From positions 1 to 24,388 of the IMG/VR virus record IMGVR_UViG_3300037993_000246: 24,388 nt of DNA. One strand, given 5' to 3'. Below the pieces are notes generated by a model that had not been told where the DNA came from, ran no database searches, and saw only the letters and a list, made by a program, of their open reading frames with translations. The stretch comes from a virus. The position numbers were made by a program, and so were the translations under genes. This document shows, one piece after another, positions 13,719-19,956 of this stretch (position 1 is its first letter; every line of letters starts with the position of its first letter).

Positions 13719-14528
13719 CTATACAGAGGTTTCAATAGCAATGACTTTTAACTGAAACCTTCCCGCTCGTCGTAAATAAGAGATAAACTCATCATATGTC
13801 TTGTCTTTTTTCATGTAGTTACAGTCCTTGCAAGCTGGGAGGACATTACCTGGAATATACCCCAGTGAATTATCTTTACGGTCTACACCGTTGCAGATGT
13901 AACCGCCATTATAGCGCTTGGAGCCCCTTCTTTCTGATGGTGGACTCCCGCAATAGTGACATGGTTGTTGAGTAATCTCGAAAAACTCGTCATTACTCAG
14001 TCCCCATTCATAGCCTCGCCTCTTTGCTGCTGCCTGATAAGTAGCCAGCAAGTGGTTACGCATACAGAGACCCAGCTCCAGTTTGCGGCTGTCAGTTCGC
14101 CAGCACCCACAACTCTTAGTCCTTCCCATAACCAAAGCATTGGTCCGTACAATAACCTCTTTTCCACAATCACAGACTGTTAGCCACCTTTTGACCGCTC
14201 GCTGACTTGGGTCAAAATCGTAAAAGCGAATAACGGTTAGGCGATTGAATTTATGCCCTAATAAATCTGACTCTAGCTGCCTGTTTTTCTTCTCCCGGAG
14301 TAACGCCATAGTTTCCCTGGCTCGTTCCCGAGACAAACATCCGCAGCTTTGGGCACCTTTCCCACGAAGGTTGGCACTAAGGTTGACCGTCTCATTCCCA
14401 CAATCACACCTACAGACCCACCTTGCCTGCCCACCTTTATGGTTGGGAGCCCCCTCAACAACAATCAATCGTCCAAACCGCTGACCTATCAGATTTATTT
14501 TTCTCATACCTAATAAACCCATAGTCAT
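13719..14528 (-). CDS. HNH homing endonuclease with two zinc-binding recognition modules (269 aa)
   Basis: Two similar N-terminal modules each have a G(Q/H)xF(G/N)RLxV start, a CDCG pair and an SCGC end: GQRFGRLIVVEG ... CRCDCG ... SCGC (about residues 14-70), and GHKFNRLTVIRF ... VCDCG ... SCGC (about 91-143). The C-terminal nuclease domain has CHYCGSPP, then NGVDRKDNSLGYIPGNVLP and ACKDCNYMK, the HNH-type Cys-zinc framework. It sits between the 896-residue gene and the protease gene. It is AT-rich and probably a mobile insertion. The start codon is uncertain: 14528, 14522 and 14507 are all in frame and a short duplication surrounds them. Its TAG stop forms part of the protease ribosome-binding site. 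Confidence 0.87.
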   Translation of the reverse strand: MTMGLLGMRKINLIGQRFGRLIVVEGAPNHKGGQARWVCRCDCGNETVNLSANLRGKGAQSCGCLSRERARETMALLREKKNRQLESDLLGHKFNRLTVIRFYDFDPSQRAVKRWLTVCDCGKEVIVRTNALVMGRTKSCGCWRTDSRKLELGLCMRNHLLATYQAAAKRRGYEWGLSNDEFFEITQQPCHYCGSPPSERRGSKRYNGGYICNGVDRKDNSLGYIPGNVLPACKDCNYMKKDKTYDEFISYLRRAGRFQLKVIAIETSV

Positions 14529-14547
14529 AAAACCTAATTAAACCCAT
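14504..14547 (-). repeat. Tandem duplication around the HNH start
   Basis: Two imperfect direct copies of ATGGGTTTA(A)TTAGGT...ATGA (minus strand; 14547-14525 and 14522-14504), each with a TTAGG and a following ATG. They create two candidate start sites for the HNH gene. Confidence 0.6.
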
Positions 14548-14550
14548 TCA

Positions 14551-17241
14551 TTACTTACTAAAGAACACCCCGCAATTCATACATTCCACGAGGTTTACTC
14601 CCTCAGCCTCAGAATCTTCCACGGGTTTGGTTTTGTCACACTTACAGTGGGGGCAAACGAGATTACCTTCCTCTATCGGAACGGAAACCTTGGCCCCGGC
14701 CTGCTTGGATACCATTTTGTCCAGAAGGAAATTCTTTACTTCCGGTTCAAGGCTATCAAGGTCGCCGTCACGGTCCATCTGCATTACCATGCTGTGATAG
14801 GCATAGCGTTCCTTGGGGTTGGCTCGAAGTGCCTGCTCCAACTGCTGAATAGCTGCTTTACTTTCTCCCGTCTGAGCAAACACAATACCTAGAAGAAAGT
14901 TAGCCTTCCCGTTATAGGGATTATGTACAAGGGATTGAGTGAGGAAATTACGGGCTACATCCCAGTTACCTTGTTTAGCGGCGTCTGCTCCATCGTCATA
15001 ATATTTCTTTGCAAGATTCGGGTCCCAATCCTTCCCCGCCGCCATGTGCGGAGTAGCATCCCACGCTTCCCGGATTTGCTGGTCTCGTTCGGAAACATGA
15101 GCGGGACCTTCCCACGCCTTTTCAATCTGCGTCTTTCTTTCCAGTTCCGGCAGGGTGACATTCACTTTCTGCTTGATTTCCTTGGGGAGAGAATCCCATG
15201 TAAAGTGGCTCCAGTACTTGTCGATTCCTAGTTTGTCGGCTACATTACGACGCTCGGTGTTCTGAGTACTTCTCCACCATCCCTCAGCATCGGCGGCAAT
15301 CTTGGAACTCTTGATGCCAAGAGACTTCATGAAATCCTTATCTCCCTTAGTGGGCCTGAATGGTTTAGCACGAGTCACATCCTCATAACCTTCCGGGCCG
15401 AACGGAGTGTCCCAGTGAGAATAACCAAAGTGCCTGCGCATAAGCCCCTCGGCTCCATGAAGAGAGGGTTTGCTATACTTGTTGCCCATGGCAATATCCG
15501 TGCGATTCAGTTCATCACTCGTGACACCGCACAACTTGCATTTAAGGGTAACATGTGGTACACCCGGACCTGCAAATGCAGGCCGACCGACAATTACGGG
15601 AGATTCTGTGGTCTCAGGAACCCCGGCTGCTTCCAGTAACTCAACGTCACCGGGTTCGATATAGTCAGCCAACTCCTGTAACTCAAGCAACTCACTTGTG
15701 CTTATGCGTTCGGCTCTAAGTTCACCTCTCAGATACTCCAAACGGTCCTTTACTGAATCGTTGGCTTTTGTACCGCCAAGGGGTTTGCCATAGAGCGTAC
15801 CCATGTCGGTAACTTCACCTTCTGGTTCATCCTCCTCACCCACACCTGCTCCCTTCTTAAGGGGTCTCGGCGGTTTGGTGCTCTCATCAACTAGAGTGGG
15901 GTCAAGATGCTTGCGAAGCTCGGTCCTCGGCGGCAACATATCGGTGCTGTCATATATCTTCACCTCCGAGTCCAAGGCGGACATCTTATCCTGCACCTTC
16001 TCCGCCACATCCTCCATCTCCGCTCTATTAACCTGTGGGTTATCCTTGGCGAGGTCGTTAACTACTTGCTTAACCTGCTGCTGTTCGGTTCCCGTGGGCT
16101 TTGCCTGTTGCTGGTCCGGCGCTGACGATGGGAGTGCCTTACTGTTTGTCTGTGGGTTTGTCTGAGCGGGCTTCGGTGGTGTAGGAGCCGTCCACCGGGG
16201 CTGATTGGGGTCATTCTGCACGGGAGCGCCGGGTGCTCCTCCAATAGGAGTACCTGTGCCAAAGGATTTCTCCGTGGCGGTCTTGAAGCCGTCCTCTTCA
16301 CCTTCTTTGAAAAACGTCGCTGTCTCCGGGTCGGGCGGCTGGAGAAGGGGATTATGGGGCTGAACGGTATCTACCAATCCCTTGAGAGACCCCCAAATCT
16401 TCATCTCCTTCATGAACTGCTCATCCTCGGGGGTATATTCACCGGGGACGATGGGTTCTTTCTCGATAGGGTCGCCACAATTGGCACACGTCTCCGCCCC
16501 GGATTCCAAAGAAAGCAGGGGTTGTGGGATGACCCCTGAGTCGGTCACATAATCCGGGTCATCAACTGGTCCCGGAGGGCCGACCTGCCCCTTGTCCAAC
16601 ATCTCATCAATCATCTCCATCCCACAGCGAGGACAGTAGACTTCCGACCGGAAGAGATATCCGTCCGGCTCTTCCCACTCTTTCTTGAGAGAGGCCCGGA
16701 ATTCTTCTCGGTCCTGTATCCGTTTACCGGAGGGGTGGAACTCCTCGGCGGCTACCTGAGTAATGGGGTCCTGTTTTGCTTTCAGGAGTTCGTTATCTGA
16801 ATCACTAACAATCTTGACAGGCACGGCGCTCACACTTCCGGTCTTCGCCGTAAACTTCTTGCACCGGCAGCGGGGACTCTTGCAACCAAACCTGCCCCGG
16901 TTCCAATGTTCGTGGAACTGATGACCACACCGGCACATGGAAGAATCGGAGGCTGTCCGTAGCTTGGGCTTGGTCCGTGGCTCCCAAAAGTCAACCACTC
17001 CATCGGATAGTCCATCTACCGCATCCGCTGACCCGTGCTTATTCTGCTCAATCTCCGTACCCTTCTCCCCAAACGGCTTGTTGTAGGGGATATCAGTAGT
17101 CGGCTCGGCGTGATGCTGCTGGGTCGCATAATCCGGGCTATCAAAAAGCTCCTCTTTGTCGAATCCCCCCACCCCGCCTCCGGGGACAGGAAGCATTTCG
17201 GCTTTTATGAGCAAGGGGCTGTGCGGTTTGGTTATAAACAT
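14551..17241 (-). CDS. Multi-zinc-finger and TPR protein of the head-assembly region (896 aa)
   Basis: The start is taken at ATG 17241 (MFITKPHSPLLIK) because GAGGAG lies upstream. The frame extends to a TTG at 17313, but that has no ribosome-binding site and overlaps the divergent gene. Zinc-type motifs are CRCGHQFHEH...CKSPRCRC (103-127), CPRCG (203-207) with CANCG (252-256), CKLCGVTSDE followed by two histidines (near 600-640), and CPHCKCDK...CMNCG near the C-terminus. A pair of TPR-like repeats (AAKQGNWDVARNFL, LVHNPYNGKANFLLGIVFAQ) spans about 751-815. The middle is Pro/Gln/Thr-rich and probably disordered. It is co-directional with the tube and protease. TPRs bind proteins, so an assembly or portal-vertex scaffold role is possible, but I do not recognise the family. 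Confidence 0.68.
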   Translation of the reverse strand: MFITKPHSPLLIKAEMLPVPGGGVGGFDKEELFDSPDYATQQHHAEPTTDIPYNKPFGEKGTEIEQNKHGSADAVDGLSDGVVDFWEPRTKPKLRTASDSSMCRCGHQFHEHWNRGRFGCKSPRCRCKKFTAKTGSVSAVPVKIVSDSDNELLKAKQDPITQVAAEEFHPSGKRIQDREEFRASLKKEWEEPDGYLFRSEVYCPRCGMEMIDEMLDKGQVGPPGPVDDPDYVTDSGVIPQPLLSLESGAETCANCGDPIEKEPIVPGEYTPEDEQFMKEMKIWGSLKGLVDTVQPHNPLLQPPDPETATFFKEGEEDGFKTATEKSFGTGTPIGGAPGAPVQNDPNQPRWTAPTPPKPAQTNPQTNSKALPSSAPDQQQAKPTGTEQQQVKQVVNDLAKDNPQVNRAEMEDVAEKVQDKMSALDSEVKIYDSTDMLPPRTELRKHLDPTLVDESTKPPRPLKKGAGVGEEDEPEGEVTDMGTLYGKPLGGTKANDSVKDRLEYLRGELRAERISTSELLELQELADYIEPGDVELLEAAGVPETTESPVIVGRPAFAGPGVPHVTLKCKLCGVTSDELNRTDIAMGNKYSKPSLHGAEGLMRRHFGYSHWDTPFGPEGYEDVTRAKPFRPTKGDKDFMKSLGIKSSKIAADAEGWWRSTQNTERRNVADKLGIDKYWSHFTWDSLPKEIKQKVNVTLPELERKTQIEKAWEGPAHVSERDQQIREAWDATPHMAAGKDWDPNLAKKYYDDGADAAKQGNWDVARNFLTQSLVHNPYNGKANFLLGIVFAQTGESKAAIQQLEQALRANPKERYAYHSMVMQMDRDGDLDSLEPEVKNFLLDKMVSKQAGAKVSVPIEEGNLVCPHCKCDKTKPVEDSEAEGVNLVECMNCGVFFSK

Positions 17242-17243
17242 AT

Positions 17244-17259
17244 GGAGATACTTCTCCTC
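17244..17259 (-). promoter_or_regulatory. Possible hairpin over the ribosome-binding site of the 896-aa gene
   Basis: On the minus strand GGAGA and TCTCC form a 5-bp stem with a 4-base loop (plus-strand 17244-17257), two bases before ATG 17241. The GAGGAG Shine-Dalgarno is in the first arm. It is 12 bases from the start codon unfolded. Short; may be chance. Confidence 0.35.
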
Positions 17260-17300
17260 ATTAAAGCACCGTATAGCTTTGATTTTCAGTATCAAGCAAT

Positions 17301-17687
17301 ATGGGGATGACAAAGAAGAGAGCCATCAGGCTCTTGCAGCGAGCCTTATCCGACGATTTGTTGAAAAAAGAGTGGCTGGAGAAACGCCAGCCGGGTGATG
17401 ACCCCACTTTCGGCCATTGTTACACGGCAACAGAAGCCCTTTATTATCTATGGGGTAAATCAAGAGGATACAGGCCGGGGGTACTACGAGGTTCCCGAGG
17501 AACTCACTGGTTTCTCTTTAATGATAAGGGAGATATAGCAGACCCCACCGTTAACCAGTGGAGGGAGAGAGTCCCCTACGAACGGGGAAGAGGATGCGGC
17601 TTCCTCACAAAAGGACCTTCTCGAAGATGTAGCAGATTGTTGGAGAGAGTGGGGGGAACAGGCCCTTGCCAATCCCATAAACAGTAA
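17301..17687 (+). CDS. Conserved phage protein with Cys-His-Asp arrangement (128 aa)
   Basis: A plus-strand gene. Residues 38-45 read GHCYTATE, 68-72 read THWFL, and 78-85 read DIADPTVN, followed by VPYERGRGCGFLTKGPSRRC. I recognise this as a family of small phage proteins with a conserved GHCY...HWF...DPT...GFLTK.PS pattern. Cys40, His69 and Asp81 could form a catalytic triad of the papain/NlpC-P60 or transglutaminase type. That function is inference; an inactive binding protein is possible. The start (17301 or 17307) has no clear Shine-Dalgarno. The divergent minus-strand gene begins 60 bases away. Its last ~200 bases overlap, in antisense, the 86-residue gene. Confidence 0.78.
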   Translation: MGMTKKRAIRLLQRALSDDLLKKEWLEKRQPGDDPTFGHCYTATEALYYLWGKSRGYRPGVLRGSRGTHWFLFNDKGDIADPTVNQWRERVPYERGRGCGFLTKGPSRRCSRLLERVGGTGPCQSHKQ

Positions 17688-17744
17688 AGTGCCTATGGGA
17701 ATAGCAGCGAGTACTCCAATGATTAGACCGACCGATGTAGCCAT
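17484..17744 (-). CDS. Small membrane-anchored protein overlapping a convergent gene (86 aa)
   Basis: The ATG lies in a TAATG overlap with the zinc-ribbon microprotein, with AAGAAGG upstream, so translation is probably coupled. Residues ~4-27 (VGLIIGVLAAIPIGTLLFMGLA) form one membrane helix. The rest is Ser/Pro-rich and probably periplasmic or disordered, with three cysteines. About 200 bases of its 3' end are antisense to the plus-strand Cys-His-Asp gene, and part of its tail may be shaped by that overlap. A spanin-like or signal-anchored role is only a guess. Confidence 0.5.
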   Translation of the reverse strand: MATSVGLIIGVLAAIPIGTLLFMGLARACSPHSLQQSATSSRRSFCEEAASSSPFVGDSLPPLVNGGVCYISLIIKEKPVSSSGTS

Positions 17745-17899
17745 TACGCCTTCTTAGCCGAACCCTCATTGCATTCCTTGCAGGTGTACAACGTCATTCG
17801 GGTAATTGTGGGAAGAGTGATGAATTGTGCCCCAGCGGGAATGGTCTTTTCGCACTTGGAACATTTTCTGTCGGTCATTGCTGTCTGGTAATAGGGCAT
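17744..17899 (-). CDS. Zinc-ribbon microprotein (51 aa)
   Basis: A 51-residue protein, starting MPYYQTAMTDRKCSKCEK, with CSKC (13-16) and CKEC (40-43) making a four-cysteine zinc ribbon. ATG 17899 is chosen because GGAGTGAGT lies directly upstream; the in-frame ATG at 17878 has no such site. Its stop overlaps the start of the 86-residue membrane gene (TAATG), and it begins three bases after the TGA of the 88-residue gene. Compact fingers of this kind often bind nucleic acid or a protein partner. Role unknown. Confidence 0.68.
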   Translation of the reverse strand: MPYYQTAMTDRKCSKCEKTIPAGAQFITLPTITRMTLYTCKECNEGSAKKA

Positions 17900-17901
17900 A
17901 C

Positions 17902-18168
17902 TCACTCCACAACAGTTGACTTGGTAAGAACGAGACCAAGGGAAGCAACCTTGTCAAGGCATTCCTGTTTACCCTCAGCACTGCTTACCGCACCCGGCTC
18001 ACCATCTGTTCGAGTAGAACAGAACAACGATTGCATGGTCTTACTCAGTCCCGATTTCTCAAAGAGGATAAAAACCCGCTTGGTCGTGGAGTTGTACACG
18101 AGCCGCCAGCATTTATACTCCGGGGAAACGTTAACCCAAACCTGTTCTCGGGTTACGGGGCTGGACAT
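17902..18168 (-). CDS. Unknown small protein (88 aa)
   Basis: An 88-residue protein starting at ATG 18168, eight bases after a perfect AGGAGG. Alternating hydrophobic residues (QVWVNVSPEYKCWRLVYN, KRVFILFEK) suggest a small beta-rich fold in the first half. The second half (AEGKQECLDKVASLGLVL) looks helical. It has three cysteines with no clear zinc pattern. It is the first of three closely spaced small genes running 18168 to 17484 and appears to have its own efficient ribosome-binding site. Family not recognised. Confidence 0.68.
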   Translation of the reverse strand: MSSPVTREQVWVNVSPEYKCWRLVYNSTTKRVFILFEKSGLSKTMQSLFCSTRTDGEPGAVSSAEGKQECLDKVASLGLVLTKSTVVE

Positions 18169-18205
18169 TAACCACGCCTCCTACTCACAAAGAATTGATT
18201 GCTGT

Positions 18206-19099
18206 TTAAGGTACTGATAAATGAGAATTTATTTCAATGTGTTTCTTACGGGGGTGGCTCTGGGCCTTTGCCTGTTTCTTCCCGACCTTCGGGTCACACA
18301 TAGGACTACGCCCACCATAACGTTCCAAGTTAGTGGTATCTCGTTTTGATAGTAAAGTTGAACTAAGCATAGGGTTGCTTACACCATATCTAGCAAGAAG
18401 AGTATATTTTGTCTTTCGCTTAATTTCCGCATCACTAAAAGTCCGTAGATTCTTCCAATGACTTGGACATTCACAGAAAGTATTAGAACAGCACGGCCTC
18501 TCATATTTCCCTAACAAAAACTTGGCATTGGTACCACAGCCGTAAGAACACAGCTTAGAGGAGTCATCTATAGGCTTGGATATCATCTTTTTCTTACACT
18601 GACAATAGGCGGGACATGCCCCGTGATGGCTGGAACAGCAGGGGTTTTCTTTATTTCCAATCAAGAAAGCGGCGGCCAACCCGCATCCATACCGACATAG
18701 AAGGTGAGAATCGGGAAGGATGGAAATGAAATGGTTCTTTGAACCCCTTGGTCGCCCTGTATTGCCTTTCTCCTTAGCGATACGACCGGCCTTTCTAGGG
18801 TCGGACAACCCTTGTTCGTTGATGTATTTGAAACCACCCTTGCCGCCTTCATGCAGATTGTAGCAAAGCGGGTCCTGCCGGGCATTCCGTAATAATTCTA
18901 CCTCCTTCGTATATGCCTCTGCGGAAACCTTAAATGTAAATAGGATGTCTTTCTTGAAGTTATGCTTACCATACTTCCTGACGGCACGCTTAATGGCAAT
19001 CCCCGAGCCAAGATAATTGTCATTTGGATTATTAGTTTCGTGAACGCCGTAGTAGTAACGGCGATTGAGAAGATTGATAACCTTATAGACGTTGAACAA
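18206..19099 (-). CDS. GIY-YIG homing endonuclease with Cys-rich repeats and YGVxNP motifs (297 aa)
   Basis: The TTG start at 19099 has GGAGGT four bases upstream. N-terminal GIY-YIG domain: VYKVINLLNRRYYYGVHET (Tyr5; YYG at 16-18), then NYLGSGIAIKRAVRKYG, the Glu in TKEVELLRN, and YNLHEGGKGG. Two ~50-residue Cys-rich repeats follow (LCRYGCGLAAAFLIG...CCSSHHGACP and LCSYGCGTNAKFLLG...CCSNTFCECP), probably zinc-binding DNA-recognition units. The C-terminus has RYGVSNPM and RYGGRSPM, matching the YGVxNP repeats of other phage homing endonucleases. It lies just downstream of the tail tube gene. It is AT-rich and probably a mobile insertion. The non-ATG start and upstream hairpin suggest low or regulated expression. 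Confidence 0.88.
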   Translation of the reverse strand: MFNVYKVINLLNRRYYYGVHETNNPNDNYLGSGIAIKRAVRKYGKHNFKKDILFTFKVSAEAYTKEVELLRNARQDPLCYNLHEGGKGGFKYINEQGLSDPRKAGRIAKEKGNTGRPRGSKNHFISILPDSHLLCRYGCGLAAAFLIGNKENPCCSSHHGACPAYCQCKKKMISKPIDDSSKLCSYGCGTNAKFLLGKYERPCCSNTFCECPSHWKNLRTFSDAEIKRKTKYTLLARYGVSNPMLSSTLLSKRDTTNLERYGGRSPMCDPKVGKKQAKAQSHPRKKHIEINSHLSVP

Positions 19100-19103
19100 A
19101 GAG

Positions 19104-19140
19104 ACCTCCGAGTATTAGACTGCTTTTGTCTAATACTCGG
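19104..19140 (-). promoter_or_regulatory. Perfect 13-bp hairpin touching the GIY-YIG Shine-Dalgarno
   Basis: CCGAGTATTAGAC (19108-19120) and GTCTAATACTCGG (19128-19140) pair perfectly around a 7-base loop. On the minus-strand RNA the 3' arm ends in GG (19109-19108), the first two bases of the GGAGGT Shine-Dalgarno (19109-19104). There is no U-tract after it, so simple termination of the tail tube transcript is less likely than translational control. A processing site is also possible. Confidence 0.65.
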
Positions 19141-19197
19141 AAAGTCACAATACCGAAACTTGCATTAAAGAATGAACAAAGCCGGAGTCTAAAAACT

Positions 19198-19893
19198 CTA
19201 ACTTATTGAATATAAAAGACTTTGACCCGTGGCGTCTCCCGGCCCTAACCCACTATCCAAAAATTCCCCATAAACCGTGCCGCTGACATCGAAGATGTCC
19301 GTGACACTGACCGTGACGTTTTCATTGACTGCCGCTGTTTCGATAACGTAGCCTGTCGTGTAGTTGGAAATCCAGCAGCCCTCGTACACCGTGGCAACGG
19401 CGAAGAGGCCCGGATTGCCTAAGTTGTTAAACCCGCCCTCGTTGGGGATGTCGGCGTTGGTAAGGTCTGGCTGTGCCCCGCCCGAATTGGGGGTAGGGGT
19501 TCCGGGAGTCGTGGACGCCAACTGGCTGAACACGATTTCCGTCTTGATGTCAAACGGCCAACGATGCTGACGGATGGACCTCACACCGCCGCTAACGCCA
19601 GCCTTGTAGCCCAAGACCTGCATGATGTTGGCAAGATAGAGACAGGTCCGTTGGATGGTGATACTCAACGGCTCGGTGACGCCGGGCACGAGTTCGGCAA
19701 CTTGGTCGCCGTACCCCAAACCACGGATGGTCTCCACCGTGCGGGTTTCAGAAATGTTGAACTGGGAGGTGACGCCCAACTTGACAAACTTGCCCACGCC
19801 CACCACGTCGGTGAAAATCTTGAAGCGAGACGAAATCACCGATTCCGTCTGAGGGCTTGCTCCCTGCTGATAGATGTAACCACCTTGCGCCAT
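19198..19893 (-). CDS. Tail tube protein (231 aa)
   Basis: The start is placed at ATG 19893 (MAQGGYIYQQG), with GGAGGAAGAT upstream; the in-frame ATG at 19905 lies on that Shine-Dalgarno itself. Matching features of contractile-tail tube proteins are an N-terminal SRFKIF segment, a conserved TSQFNISETRTVETIRGLG patch, ELVPGVTEPLSITIQR, and VYEGCWISNY near the C-terminus. The predicted all-beta fold stacks into hexameric rings inside the sheath, whose gene lies upstream. Between them are an HNH gene, a 155-residue gene and a 688-residue gene. Its stop is TAG (19198), followed by AGT TTT TAG in frame. Late-expressed virion protein. Confidence 0.78.
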   Translation of the reverse strand: MAQGGYIYQQGASPQTESVISSRFKIFTDVVGVGKFVKLGVTSQFNISETRTVETIRGLGYGDQVAELVPGVTEPLSITIQRTCLYLANIMQVLGYKAGVSGGVRSIRQHRWPFDIKTEIVFSQLASTTPGTPTPNSGGAQPDLTNADIPNEGGFNNLGNPGLFAVATVYEGCWISNYTTGYVIETAAVNENVTVSVTDIFDVSGTVYGEFLDSGLGPGDATGQSLLYSIS

Positions 19894-19906
19894 ATCTTCC
19901 TCCATT

Positions 19907-19919
19907 GCCGCCGAGCGGC
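19907..19919 (-). other. Small GC hairpin ahead of the tail tube gene
   Basis: GCCGC and GCGGC pair around a 3-base loop in the 63-base gap between the 688-residue gene and the tail tube, ending 9 bases before the GGAGG Shine-Dalgarno. It could stabilise the tube mRNA. Weak on its own. Confidence 0.3.
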
Positions 19920-19956
19920 GTTCTATTCAAAAACCCGAAAGTTTCTTTCCTTACAA

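Noticed and set aside
17242-17313. TTG-started N-terminal extension of the 896-residue protein
   Set aside because: There is no ribosome-binding site, and it overlaps the divergent gene's start; ATG 17241 with GAGGAG upstream is preferred despite the long spacer.
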